A stretch of DNA of 64,000 bases from Lonicera japonica (taxonomy: Eukaryota; Streptophyta; Magnoliopsida; Dipsacales; Caprifoliaceae): contig CM038468.1 in NCBI GenBank assembly GCA_021464415.1, positions 34,274,969 through 34,338,968 on the forward strand, given 5' to 3'. The notes beneath the pieces were generated by a model that had not been told where the DNA came from, did not search any database, and saw only the letters and a program-made list of their open reading frames with translations. A program made the position numbers and the translations under genes. Each line of letters opens with the position of its first letter. Within the stretch, counting starts at the first letter, position 1. Positions 10,613-21,944 of the stretch are shown here, one piece after another.

Positions 10613-12059
10613 ATATAAGGTGTCGGCAAAGGGATCTACTCGTGTTACAAATGCAAAATAATATGTGTAGTACTTCTATTGACTTTATTGCTTATTCTTG
10701 CAGCGAGCACAATCGTGTCCTAATATGGTAGTCAAATGGTATAGACAGGGATAACTAATACAATTGAGCCTCGAAGACTTTTCTTTAGGAATTTAGACAT
10801 AGCTGATAAAGTTAACCGTCTTCAATCTTATGTTGAGGACCTCCAACCCTAGTCACCTACCTCCAATCTCAACTAAAAACTGTAACTCTCTCTCTCTATA
10901 TATATATATGAACAATCTATCTCTCTTTATATATATATATATGTATGTATGTAAGTGTCTTTGTTGCGGAATTTGCCAAAATGCAGGAACATGCACACAA
11001 AAATAAATAGGCATGCACATGAGATGACCTATCCATACTTTGTTTGATTGATAGCTAAGAAAAATTGTAGGAAAAGAAACAATCACAACCTCTGCTGAGA
11101 TGGAGTAGTATTTAGTTTCTAGCTTTAAAGCCCAGTGGAACTTTTAGTCACTTCAATAGTCTTTCGGCACTCGCTGTTCTTTCCATTTATTGAGTTTTTT
11201 TAGGCTGCCCATTGGCTCCATGTAGAGAAACTTTTCTTTCCATTTACCAGTCTTTCTTTCTCTCTCTCCCTCTCTCTCTCTTGCACACGCATGCACGCAC
11301 CCACACATACACACCTTTAACTTTATGTTTTGATTGGCAACGTTCTAGCAGTTGGAGACATGAATACTTCAAGCAATCTGGAAGGTCAAGTCCACCATTT
11401 AGAAAAGTACGTGAAACTTTGTAGTAAGCCGGCATTCCTTTTTGAAACTTGAACACTTTCATTTCAATCATATCTATAGAACTAGAAGTTTGATGGGACA
11501 AATTTATACTTAGTTGGGATAACATTTTCCTAAGCAAATTCTATAATGGCAAAAGCTTATTATGTGATGTAAGGAGAAAGATAGCTTAAAGATGTTAATG
11601 TGTGGCCATTTTAGATTAGTTATATTTTAGTTTGATGGTGTTTTGCTTTAGTTATTACTGTAAATATGCATTTTCTGTGTTGCTGACAATAGGTAGATAG
11701 AACCATTTAACATTGCTTTGAAAGTTTAGGAGATGAGAGATTGAGAATTGAAAAGAACAAAAAATGATTATCTTTAGCAATTTATACGAGAAATCTAATT
11801 TGCAAATCTAAAACTTCATTTTTGTTTGAGATACACATGCGGTTTAAGATTTTAAGGAATGCGATGAGGGTGGGGGATTGAACCATTGGGCTCATAATAC
11901 TACAGGTGGAAGAAGTACAATTTGAGTTACGTTGCATTGATGGTCTGTGATTCTATTAGTTACATTGCCCTTGCGAAAACCTTTTGAATTGATTTTTGTT
12001 ACATAATGTGCACAAAAAGTTTGCATGCATATGATGTGTCAAATATGTAATTGGACAAG
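10613..12059. repeat. Gene-free stretch with TA, CT and CA microsatellites
   Basis: Short simple repeats lie at 10888-10945 (CT then TA runs) and 11256-11310 (CT then CACACA-type). A TTCTTGCAG acceptor-like site at 10694-10702 is followed by a short open stretch that soon ends. This is possibly another decayed exon of the unknown gene upstream. Otherwise I find nothing to annotate. Confidence 0.45.
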
Positions 12060-12129
12060 TGCATTGGTAGAACCCACCACTTTTTATATAGACGTGTCCT
12101 AAAATCCAACCAATCGGCATTCATGTAGC

Positions 12130-12192
12130 TGACACGTCATTTTTGTGTACATTTTATATCTTTGAATCATTCTTTTCATATATATATATACA
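12130..12192 (+). promoter_or_regulatory. Promoter-like region of the endogenous pararetrovirus
   Basis: TGACACGTCA (12130-12139) is an ACGT-core element of the kind bound by bZIP factors. It lies about 45 bp upstream of a TATA-like run at 12177-12189. The primer-binding site follows about 70 bp downstream, and the first viral ATG lies about 700 bp downstream. That spacing fits a caulimovirid pregenomic RNA promoter with a long leader. The assignment comes from position and motif only. Confidence 0.45.
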
Positions 12193-12257
12193 AGTTTTGA
12201 GTGTGTCTCTCCCCCGGTATAGTGTATTTTCTTCAATACATATCCCCTCCTAAATAT

Positions 12258-12269
12258 TGGTATTAGAGC
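12258..12269 (+). other. Primer-binding site, initiator tRNA-Met type
   Basis: TGGTATTAGAGC differs at one position from TGGTATCAGAGC, the complement of the 3' end of plant initiator tRNA-Met, which primes minus-strand synthesis in Caulimoviridae. It sits between the TATA-like run and the first large viral frame, as expected. Copia elements use the same site, but the downstream genes are viral. Confidence 0.75.
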
Positions 12270-12886
12270 GTGTACCTATGTCCTCTTGTAAGTAGTCAGT
12301 TTTGGGATTAACTTGTTCCTCCAAGGTTTTGAGATATAAGGAATTCCTTTTTGATATTTTGATAAAATATTTTTCTGTTATAAGAAGTAAAATATTTTCA
12401 GTGATATTTATACTTTGATTAGTATGAAAATCTGAAGAATGTTTAGTATGCTCTACAGCTGCCAGTTAACATCTTCTTCTGATTTTAGTATGCTCTGTGA
12501 CTGCCATTTCATATGGATCTCTCACATCAGAAAACTCAGAGAATTTGTATGGATCTCCTGTATCAGAACCCATTCGTTCTCCTTTTCAGAACACTGGTAT
12601 AAATCTTTTGGTTACACAAATTGTTATACTCTCATATATGGACAGGTGTTGAGCGCTGGGTTTTAAGGCGATGGACAGCCGTGTGTATGCCCAATAAATG
12701 CTCCTGATTGTGGTCAAATATGAGATTATAGACTTTGTTGTAGCAAAAGGTAGTCGAGGATCTTTAGGTCTATTGATTTTATGTTTACTTTCAACAATAT
12801 AGAAAAATCTTTCTTGAAAATATGATAAAGGCATGACTTATCTCTGAAATACCTTGGTGGCATAAGTTTTCCCTTCTTCCTTCAAA

Positions 12887-14629
12887 ATGTTTTCTAAATC
12901 CAAGTCTATGTCCGCGTCGTCTTCTAAAACTCTTACTCCCACTGAGTCTTTTAGGTCTAGTACTTCCAGTAAAGATAAGATCAAGTCTTTATATGAAATT
13001 ACCCATTTACCTGTAGAACAGATTCCAGAAACCAGGTTAACCATCACAAACCCTTATCATGTGTTCCAAAAACCCTCTTCAGAGTCTTATTTTAAAAGAG
13101 TCAGACAGTTGGTCTCATTAGACAAATCTAAACTTCCAGTTCGTGAATTTGTTTAGTGTACCCTTTTTGATTCTTTGTTTGTTAAATCCGGCCATGACGA
13201 ACAGTTTTTTACTGTTCCCTTCTCTACAGAAATACCCCGCATAGCCTTATCCCAAGGTTATACCCATATGCATTTTGGAGCCATCCGATTTGCTATCACT
13301 TTCCATGGACGAAAAGGATTAGAAGCAGTTGCCAGAATTGCCCTTGTTGACTCCAGGCTCACAAATTATCAACAGGCTATTCTTGGAAATGTCCAAGCTA
13401 CGTTAAATGCAGGAACGGTGTTCTTTACACTGTATCCCAATTTTAATGTTCCTCTCAATGATCCATTCGTCTGTTCAGCATTAAAAATCCAGGTTCAAAT
13501 CACTGGTGTTTCAATGGTCCCAGGCACAGCAGCAGCTACCATCCATCAGCAGTTGGTCTACCGTGTACAAAATTATTCCTATGATTTATGTATACCCGGA
13601 TCTTCTACATCCGAAGCTCTCATGCTCACCATTGATTCTGATGCATCTCATACAGCTAAATATGTCCCCAGACAGCTTACTCGTCCTGAACTTGTTAAGT
13701 TGTTACCAGAAGTATGGGTTACTTCCTATGAAAAGCTCCAAGAACAAATTAATACGGAACCTTTTCAGCAAACAAACCCTACTTACCTCCGCAGAGCTGA
13801 CAAGCAGATAGAGATGAGATTCAATAGTCCCCGAGTCTCTTCATCTTCCCCAGAGCGGAACCCCTTTCAAACTGAGCTGAATATGATGCACGAAATCCGT
13901 CGTTTGCCTACGGATCCTGTTTTCCAAGCAGATCCATTGGTTATTCTTTACTTTGACAAGTATGGAAAACCTGCATATCAAGGCAAAAATGAAAAAGGTC
14001 ACATATGGTACGATGTGTGCTATTGTGATGACTGTGAAGAATTAGCCTATGAGGCAGAGCTAGATCCCAAGGAATTAAAGCTATATAGACAAAAGAAGGC
14101 TGGCAAGGCCTTAAATTCTCAGCAAATCCTTGAAGAACGGTATCGACCAGGTGATAATACCGTTGGTCTCTTAGGAGAACCAAGTGGCAAGTTTGATTAC
14201 TATGTCATTTATGGTGAAAAACCCCTACCCATACCTTCTCCAGAAACCACTCCTTGTGCTCCATCACCACCTCTAAATAACCCAAAACCCCCTGAACCTA
14301 CACCCCAACGCCTTTCTCCTTATACCCAAAAGGCCCTCAAGGCTCTTGGCAGACCATACCGTCAACCATTCCCATCTCAGCCACAACCAGCTCCTGTTCC
14401 CCGACCAAAACCAATTTCTTGTTACCTCATGTCCCAAGAAACTCCTAATCATGATTTTCCTCCACAAGAAGATTTTGATAACCTTTCTACCCAAACCACC
14501 CATAAATGGAAGATACAAAACCCCACTTCCATTGGATCTGATGGACAAGTCAAAAAACTCTCAGCAGCAGAAGCGGCCCTCAATTGGCAAGCAGAAAATG
14601 CTATTGCCCAGAATAAACTCCTTGCTTAA
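12887..14629 (+). pseudogene. Viral movement protein (30K type) and following linker, with in-frame stops
   Basis: The ATG at 12887 opens a frame that stops at TAG 13154-13156 and resumes in the same frame to a TAA at 14627-14629. The 30K movement-protein core lies at about 13240-13510 (HMHFGAIRFAITF, IALVDSRLTNYQ, FFTLYPNFNVPLNDP). Such proteins widen plasmodesmata for cell-to-cell spread. A cysteine motif (CYCDDCEE, about 14016) and a proline-rich stretch follow. The last part (EAALNWQAENAIAQNK) begins a coiled coil that continues beyond the stop. The TAA at 14627 is also present in the inverted copy, so it predates that duplication or belongs to the original viral layout. Confidence 0.8.
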
Positions 14630-15151
14630 ATTGCTTCCCAGACAAAGCATATCAGTTCACGTGTTTCTTCTCTAACTACTATTGAAGAAGCCTTTGCAGA
14701 TATCAAAATGAGAATTAAAGTTCTCAATGATCAAATGCGTACTGTGGCTAGTACTGTTAGCGATTTTGCTCGCACAGCTGACTTCTTCAGAGATTCTGAA
14801 AGTGAAATTCGATCTCTCAAAGTTCAACTTGAATCCCTTGAAAGAAGTGAAGCCATCAAACAAGCTGCTATTCATCAACCTCCCCAGCCAGTACACCCTC
14901 AGTCCGACTTTCCAAACTATTCGGTGTTTTACCCCCCAGAAAGACCTGTTACTACTTCCTATAACCCAGCAGAATATTCTCTTTCTGGAAAAACCCAAAC
15001 TCAATCCATAAACCTTTGGGATGAACCACCCAAAAGAAGGTTACCTCATTGGTCGACTTCTCCTCCCAAACCAAAACCAAAGTTTGTCCAACCCAAATCC
15101 AATTATACCTATAAAACCAAACACCCAGACCAAGTTGATTTTTCAAAACCC
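13529..15151 (+). repeat. Viral inverted repeat, left arm
   Basis: These 1623 bases are the inverse of 18563-20185, which has exactly the same length. Comparison of the translated arms shows about ten amino-acid differences over 541 codons (for example H/Y, Y/H, C/F and R/Q near the start), so nucleotide identity is very high. The arm runs from the middle of the movement protein into the coat-region linker, and both arms carry the TAA at the position of 14627. Confidence 0.93.
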
Positions 15152-16027
15152 TTTCGAGCAGTTACTCCTCCACCACCAGCCAGACAAGCCAGAGGAATTG
15201 TTCTCCATGAACAAAATCCAACTCCCCTACAAACTGTCTCCCCTCCGTCACAGCCACCACAGTTTGTCTCCCATACCACTCCTAAAACTACCCCTTCAGC
15301 CTATACCCCTCCAGCTGAACCACCTGATGTTATCCAAGGTTTTTCCTCCAAACCTTTGGATATGTTTACTATGGAAGCCTTTAAAAATCATTCTGTCAAT
15401 CAGATAGGATCTTTTCTCAAGGCTCTCACTCTCCCAGACCGTGAACCTGTTAAAACTGATTCAAATGACTTATTCCAAGCCTTTGATCAGATTTATTCCA
15501 CTCAACCCACACCACAACCTGAACAACCGCAAGAACCCATGGTTGAGGATCCACCCGACCCAGTAAATGTCCCTCTTAACCAACCACCGCCTCAAGCAAA
15601 CCATGCTCATGATAATCATGTCCGTTTCACCCTTGATGATCTAAAGCCAAATCAATGGCGTGACCGATTTTTTCAGTTCAAAGCATGGATGCTTGCTGAC
15701 AATGAGCTCTATGATCTACGTTCCGTGATAAAAAGATTTTTAGCTTGCGTTGTTGGTCGATTACATGATTGGTATGATGCACTTGGCCCCTACAGACAAT
15801 TGCAGTTTCAGCAACTCTCTTCAATTGATCTTTTCCTTGGAAACATTTACAATGAATTTCTTGGAAATCCCAGCAAATTTTCTGATATTGCCCGTACTGA
15901 ATTCATGGGAATGAAGTGTTGCTCCTTGCAAGAAAAGGATTTAGAACGTCATTATGATAGAATGTCAAAAAGATTCTATACTATTGGCGGTCTAGATGAC
16001 CTCAATCTGAAACAAATCTTCTTCTAA
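14708..16027 (+). pseudogene. Viral coat-protein region
   Basis: This continues the same frame as the movement-protein part. It begins with a coiled coil (about 14710-14850) and a proline-rich, low-complexity linker. The segment from about 15620 to 16020 (VRFTLDDLKPNQWRDRFFQF, FLGNIYNEFLG) resembles the capsid core of petuvirus-like polyproteins. A TAA at 16025-16027 breaks the frame, and coding similarity resumes in the same frame at once. The capsid assignment rests on order and style, so it is less sure than the movement protein or RT. Confidence 0.68.
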
Positions 16028-16072
16028 TCTTTCCCAGATGCTTTAGTTACTGAAGCACAGAAAACCCTGAAG

Positions 16073-16900
16073 ATGCAGAACATTGAGCTTAAAGATCTCT
16101 CTGTTGGTCCTATTTATGAGCACTTGCTAGATTCTGTTGAACGCATTTGCAATCACAAGAAACTTATGGATGATATGGAAAAAACCAACAAGATGCTCAA
16201 ATCCGCCTGCAACAAAGATCATTGGAAGATCAAGTGTAAGAACAAAGAAAGCTGTGATTGTTCTCAACACAAGAAAGCCTACAAGAAGAAATATCAGAAC
16301 CATTCCTCTCGTCGCAACAAACATGTTGATGATACTTTTGTCAAACCATTCAAAAGACAGAAGTTCAAACGCAAGAAGTTCAAGAAGTTCAAGTTTGTCA
16401 AAAAACGAAACTTCAGAGGAAAAAAATCTGATAAATGTTTCTTATGCCACAAGCCAGGCCACTTTGCAAAGAACTGCCCTGATTCTACAAAGAAGACACA
16501 ATTCATGAATCTTCTCCATCAACTTGCACCTGAAATTGCAGAATCAGATGTTGAATCAGTTCTCTCAACCCAAGATGAAGCCTCCCAAGGATGTCTCATG
16601 CAACTAGCCTTCACTGAATCTGAAGCCTCAGATGTTGAATCCAGTACTCCAAGTGAAGCAGAAAGTTCAGAAATCTCCACTGATAATGAGCACCAAGAAG
16701 CAGTCCGTTCTTTACAACAGCTTGCTTATACCCAAGAAGAATGTTTCATTGTCAATTCCCCTCATGCCACTGTGAAAATATTCCCTGAACCATATTCTAA
16801 ACCAATAATTGTTCTAGCCCTCTTTGACACTGGTTCTACTAGAACCGTGATTAACCTCAGTTTACTCCCTTCGGAAATATGGAAGCCATGCCATATATAG
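16073..16900 (+). pseudogene. Viral capsid C-terminus, zinc knuckle and start of protease
   Basis: A very basic stretch (about 16330-16420, many KK and KF pairs) is followed by a CCHC knuckle, CFLCHKPGHFAKNCP (16435-16479), which binds RNA in this family. An acidic serine/glutamate-rich linker follows, then an aspartic protease active site, LFDTGSTRTV (16830-16859). The frame is lost at about 16880 and continues in another frame. The protease would release the structural and replication proteins from the polyprotein. Confidence 0.82.
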
Positions 16901-18020
16901 CCTTTCAAGTTGCTAATGGTGAAATCCTCTATGTTGACAAAGTCAGTAAACCAATCCTTATACAGTTATTTCCTGGCCTTCGAATTAAACACTCAGTATA
17001 TGGCAGTAATGTTACCCAAAAGGAACTAATGATAGGATGGGACCTTATCAAGAAAATACCAGTCCAATTTGCTGATAAAGGACTCAGGTACAAAAAGCAG
17101 TTCCTCCCATGGCATGATCCAGATGCAGCTTTCATGATCTATCAAGCTGCTCCCGCATATCCAATTGATCCAGGGATATCATTGGATATTTTAAGAAGAA
17201 ATCTTGTCACAATGTCATGTGCAGAATCACATGTGGATTTCCTCACCAAATGTCAGAACCCGCTTTGGCGAAATAGCAAGTTCTTCGTCACACTTCCCTT
17301 CAAACTCAATGAAGATGTAAATCCGACAAAAGCATCTCATTCTGGAATGAACCCAGAACACCAGTCCCTTGCTCTTCAAGAGTTAATTTCTCTTAAACAA
17401 CAGCAGTTTATTGAAGAAACAACTTCTCCATGGGCGTATGAAACATTTTATGTGAATAAGCGATCTGAACAAATCAGAGGAAAAATGAGGCTAGTGATCA
17501 ACTACCAACCGTTAAACTATTTTCTAGCCAGTGACAAATTCCCATTACCCCAGAAACACTCCCTGTTTAGCCACCTTTCAAATGCAAACATATTCTCCAA
17601 ATTTGATTTGAAAGCTGGATTTTGGCAGTTAGGCATCACCCCCACTGATCGCCCAAAGACAGCATTTTGCATTCCAGGTTTTCGCTATCAATGGACAGTA
17701 ATGCCCTTTGGATTGAAAAATGCCCCGTCTGTTTTCCAAAAAACCATGATGTCTATCTTTGAACCTATAGCAGCAAATGCATTAATTTACATTGATGACA
17801 TTTTTTTCTTTAGCCCGAATGAAGCAGAACATCTCAAGCTCCTTCACCATTTCCATCACATAGTCCTATCTCATGGAATTCTGAAAAGAAGATGGTTATT
17901 GGTACTCCAGAAATTGAGTTCCTTGGAATGATGATCAAAAATGGCAAGTTCCAGCTCCAACCTCACATTTATAAGGATTTACAGAAATTCCCAGACAAGC
18001 TAACAAACAAAACTAAATGG
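16879..18020 (+). pseudogene. Viral protease end and reverse transcriptase, truncated
   Basis: The frame from 16879 contains the remainder of the protease and then reverse transcriptase: LVINYQPLN (about 17494), FSKFDLKAGFWQLGI (17596-17640), MPFGLKNAPSVFQ, and the catalytic YIDD box at about 17788-17799. The frame changes near 17885, and the other frame continues with EFLGMMIKNGKFQLQPH to about 18015. There the family similarity ends abruptly. The RNase H domain that normally follows is absent, so the copy cannot replicate. Confidence 0.85.
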
Positions 18021-18039
18021 ACTACCAAGAAGATGAAAA

Positions 18040-18051
18040 TCATAAGGGGAT
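18040..18051. repeat. 12-bp direct repeat, left
   Basis: TCATAAGGGGAT is found here and again at 20197-20208. The pair brackets the spacer plus the inverted viral arm. It may be a target-type duplication made when that 2.1-kb segment was inserted, or a repair microhomology. Confidence 0.6.
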
Positions 18052-18562
18052 ATTATAAAACCTAAGTGTAAATCGGGATAGGATCGGGAGAACATAGTAC
18101 ATATAAAAGAGAACAGGCATGCTTAATAATAACTAAACACAAACCAGTACCAAGGAAGAAGAAGAGACTCAAAATTAGATAAAATAAGATTGGCATCTTA
18201 TTATATTATAAAAGACTCTCATGGAGAGAGACTTGGTACAACACTCGAATTTCTCACACTAGAAACTTACTTACTTCACACCTCACAGATCTCCTGCTTA
18301 GAAATGAAAATGCTTGCTCCTTTTATTAGGGAAGGGCTAAGCAACACGATAAACAAAGGACAACAGCTGTCCGACATCTTAAAAGCAAAAGTTTTAAAGA
18401 TTCTAATTTACTTTTACAAAAGTGACATAAAGCTGAAGAGCACTCAAAATAAAGCTAAATCACTTAAAACAAAAGTGACATAAAGTGAAAGCACTCAAAA
18501 TAAAGACACCGAAAGTAGATTCTTCACATGCAGCTTGTCTGGGGAGTGGAGAATGACATCAT
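18052..18562. other. Spacer inside the viral inverted repeat, possibly viral intergenic DNA in reverse
   Basis: No protein similarity is visible. Read on the minus strand, it has a TAATAAAAGG box (about 18340) and repeated units TTTATGTCACTTTTG and TTTTGAGTGCT (about 18415-18510). Such features could belong to a pararetroviral intergenic promoter. It does not visibly match the leader at 12060-12880, so the viral origin is an inference from position only. Confidence 0.35.
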
Positions 18563-20185
18563 GGGTTTTGAAAAATCAACTTGGTCTGGGTGTTTGGTTT
18601 TATAGGTATAATTGGATTTGGGTTGGACAAACTTTGGTTTTGGTTTGGGAGGAGAAGTCGACCAAGGAGGTAACCTTCTTTTGGGTGGTTCATCCCAAAG
18701 GTTTATGGATTGAGTTTGGGTTTTTCTAGAAAGAGAATATTCTGCTGGGTTATAGGAAGTAGTAACAGGTCTTTCTGGGGGGTAAAACACCGAATAGTTT
18801 GGAAAGTCGGACTGAGGGTGTACTGGCTGGGGAGGTTGATGAATAGCAGCTTGTTTGATGGCTTCACTTCTTTCAAGGGATTCAAGTTGAACTTTGAGAG
18901 ATCGAATTTCACTTTCAGAATCTCTGAAGAAGTCAGCTGTGCGAGCAAAATCGCTAACAGTACTAGCCACAGTACGCATTTGATCATTGAGAACTTTAAT
19001 TCTCATTTTGATATCTGCAATGGCTTCTTCAATAGTAGTTAGAGAAGAAACACGTGAACTGATATGCTTTGTCTGGGAAGCAATTTAAGCAAGGAGTTTA
19101 TTCTGGGCAATAGCATTTTCTGCTTGCCAATTGAGGGCCGCTTCTGCTGCTGAGAGTTTTTTGACTTGTCCATCAGATCCAATGGAAGTGGGGTTTTGTA
19201 TCTTCCATTTATGGGTGGTTTGGGTAGAAAGGTTATCAAAATCTTCTTGTGGAGGAAAATCATGATTAGGAGTTTCTTGGGACATGAGGTAACAAGAAAT
19301 TGGTTTTGGTCGGGGAACAGGAGCTGGTTGTGGCTGAGATGGGAATGGTTGACGGTATGGTCTGCCAAGAGCCTTGAGGGCCTTTTGGGTATAAGGAGAA
19401 AGGCGTTGGGGTGTAGGTTCAGGGGGTTCTGCGTTATTTAGAGGTGGTGATGGAGCACAAGGAGTGGTTTCTGGAGAAGGTATGGGTAGGGGTTTTTCAC
19501 CATAAGTGACATAGTAATCAAACTTGCCACTTGGTTCTCCTAAGAGACCAACGGTATTATCACCTGGTCGATACCGTTCTTCAAGGATTTGCTGAGAATT
19601 TAAGGCCTTGCCAGCCTTCTTTTGTCTATATAGCTTTAATTCCTTGGGATCTAGCTCTGCCTCATAGGCTAATTCTTCACAGTCATCACAATAGCACACA
19701 TCGTACCATATGTGACCTTTTTCATTTTTGCCTTGATATGCAGGTTTTCCATACTTGTCAAAGTAAAGAATAACCAATGGATCTGCTTGGAAAATAGGAT
19801 CCGTAGGCAAACGACGGATTTCGTGCATCATATTCAGCTCAGTTTGAAAGGGGTTCCGCTCTGGGGAAGATGAAGAGACTTGGGGACTATTGAATCTCAT
19901 CTCTATCTGCTTGTCAGCTCTGCGGAGGTAAGTAGGGTTTGTTTGCTGAAAAGGTTCCGTATTAATTTGTTCTTGGAGCTTTTCATAGGAAGTAACCCAT
20001 ACTTCTGGTAACAACTTAACAAGTTCAGGACGAGTAAGCTGTCTGGGGACATATTTAGCTGTATGAGATGCATCAGAATCAATGGTGAGCATGAGAGCTT
20101 CGGATGTAGAAGATCCGGGTATAAATAAATCATAGGAATGATTTTGTACACGGTAGACCAACTGCTGATAGATGGTAGCTGCTGC
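18563..20185 (-). repeat. Viral inverted repeat, right arm (movement protein/coat fragment)
   Basis: This is the reverse-orientation copy of 13529-15151. On the minus strand it reads through the movement-protein C-terminal part and linker to the shared TAA, then the coiled coil and proline-rich linker. It ends at the SKP of the coat region, where unrelated sequence follows. With the left arm and a 3411-bp spacer, a read-through transcript could fold into a long double-stranded RNA. Confidence 0.93.
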
Positions 20186-20196
20186 CCGTACTGAAT

Positions 20197-20208
20197 TCAT
20201 AAGGGGAT
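20197..20208. repeat. 12-bp direct repeat, right
   Basis: This is the second copy of TCATAAGGGGAT, 11 bp beyond the end of the inverted viral arm. Close by, TGCCCGTACTGA (20183-20194) and its exact inverse TCAGTACGGGCA (20248-20259) form a small 12-bp inverted repeat. This points to a complex join at this end. Confidence 0.6.
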
Positions 20209-20568
20209 GATGTGAAGGACGGGCATATATATATATGTCTCAATTTATCAGTACGGGCATATATACATTCGAATAATATATAATATATATATATATTATT
20301 GAAGCGATGATGTGTTGGTCCCTTTAAAAGAAAAAAAGGTAGAGAATGGATTTTAAATCTCGGTAGATCCTGTGATTAACCGCGCTCTCAACCACTGAAC
20401 CGAACTTAGATCTCTTGTATCGTCCATTTATAATAATACTAGAGTATTATAGGAGTGAACTTAATTATACTATTTTAAAGTAATAGTTGAATATGGGTGT
20501 TGAGGGGAGTCTTAGTCTTGGAAAAGTCAGAGCATCATGAAATTATTTGTTTATTGTAATTAAGATTA
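20209..20568. other. AT-rich junction DNA, no gene
   Basis: This stretch contains TA-rich runs (20222-20300) and short direct and inverted copies of GTACGGGCATATAT. No coding or RNA feature is visible up to the target duplication of the next element. Confidence 0.5.
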
Positions 20569-20573
20569 GTGAC

Positions 20574-21399
20574 TGATGGTGTCAAAATCTAGAAATAGAT
20601 AATTAACCAATCAATAAGCGAATATCGGTGAATAAAAAATAAATGCGGCACAATAATGAACACATGACTTTTTTTTAAGGTAGGTTCCCCCGGTAGCGCT
20701 TATGCTATTCCAGTGGTACGTCCTCCTTTTGTGTGTGCTTGTGTTGTATTAGCTCAAAGGCAATCAATTTGGATGATAATACAAGCTACCAACTTCTCTC
20801 TCTCTATAATTTCCTTAATTCTATTTATAAGTATAGAATTAGGATTACAAATATTTCAACATAATAAATAATAAACTGGGTATGAGAGAGAGTGTATAAG
20901 GGTTGTTGGTATTTTTTGGAGTATGAAAATAGAGAGTATAAGACCCTTCTATTTTTTGGGGTATGAAAATAGAGAGTATAAGACCCTTCTATTTTTGGGA
21001 GTATGAAAAGAGAGAGTATATGACTCCTCTATTTCTTCCCGAATTGGCTTGTATTTGTATTACCAATGGCTTTATATCTCTTAGAAGAGATAGATGGATA
21101 TTAAGAGAGAAAGAAGAGATGTTTTTGTTGTGTGTTGAATGAATGAATGGTGGGGGGGTATTTATAGGTAAATGGAGAATGGCAAAAACCGTAAATTTGA
21201 TAAAAATGAATGGCATAAGTTAATCTTTGGTGGAGGTAGGTGAGGTAGGTGAGATGTGGTAGGTGTGGTAGGTGAGGTGTGGTAGGTGAGGAGGTAAAAA
21301 CGAGATTTTACAGGGGGTAAAATTGGAATTTTACCGGAGGTAAAAAATGTTGAAAATTATTTTTGTAGGCCAATGGTAAATTAATATTTACCCCCATCA
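20574..21399 (-). repeat. LTR (3' LTR of the LBD-carrying element)
   Basis: It is 826 bp, against 840 bp for the other copy, with scattered substitutions and small indels (roughly 97 percent identical by eye). It contains a threefold short repeat around GAGTATGAAAATAGAGAG (about 20885-21030) and GGTAGGTGAG-type repeats (21230-21290). The length difference lies mostly in that second repeat block. Confidence 0.92.
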
Positions 21400-21417
21400 A
21401 TTGCCCCCTATCCTTAT
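21400..21417 (-). promoter_or_regulatory. Polypurine tract
   Basis: On the minus strand AAGGATAGGGGGCAAT lies directly before the LTR start TGATGGGGG. This is the expected place and composition for the plus-strand primer. It fixes the minus orientation of the element. Confidence 0.75.
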
Positions 21418-21419
21418 CA

Positions 21420-21870
21420 TTTAGCTCGGATGATCTGATTGGCGAGGATATCCTTCAATCCGGGAGCTAGTAGTAGCTCTGAGCTCTGATGCTTGAGATG
21501 TCTTAGGCCTGAATCCTTGACCGTAAGTTTGTGGAGCTTGGAACATTAATGTGTAAAGCTAGCTAGACTTTGATCATTAGTCTTAGAGTTTCAGAACATC
21601 ATTGTGTAAGGCTGGCTAGACGTTGATCTCGAGTCTTAGTTCAAGGACGTTAAATCTCGGATGCTAGTCATTGAGCTCAAAATATCAATGTGTAGAGCTT
21701 TTAGAGCTTCAGAACATCATTGTGTAAGGCTGGCTAGACGTTGATCTCGAGTCGTAGTCCAATGATGCTAGATCTCGGATGCTAGTCGTTGAGCTCGAAA
21801 CATCAATGTGTAGAACTCGTTAGACATTAGATGCAAGTCGTAGAGCTCGGAACATTAATATGTAAAGCTC
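21420..21870. repeat. Tandem repeats, about 118-bp unit
   Basis: TCAGAACATCATTGTGTAAG followed by GCTGGCTAGACGTTGATC occurs at 21591 and again at 21709. More diverged partial units lie before and after (GAACATTAATGTGTAAAGCT at 21541 and a near copy at 21850). Such arrays are common in the untranslated parts of Ty3 elements near the 3' LTR. Confidence 0.8.
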
Positions 21871-21944
21871 ACTATACTTTTGATCATAAATAATTTGATT
21901 CTACTCGGGCCTTTTTTCAACTCTTTATTTCATATACACATATA

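Larger units (their letters stand above)
12060..18051 (+). mobile_element. Endogenous pararetrovirus (Caulimoviridae), broken and truncated
   Basis: Along the plus strand are a leader with primer site, movement protein, coat-region protein, CCHC zinc finger, aspartic protease and reverse transcriptase. RNase H is missing, because viral similarity ends near 18020. From 12887 to 16870 everything is in one frame, interrupted by stops at 13154, 14627 and 16025. Frame changes follow near 16880 and 17885. A single long frame with movement protein first, followed by coat, protease and RT, fits petuvirus or florendovirus better than caulimovirus. No integrase is present, as is usual in the family, and integration was presumably illegitimate. 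The left boundary is uncertain. Confidence 0.87.

Noticed and set aside
12258..12269. Copia primer site for this tRNA-Met motif
   Set aside because: No LTR precedes it, and a movement protein and viral coat region follow. The viral reading is preferred.
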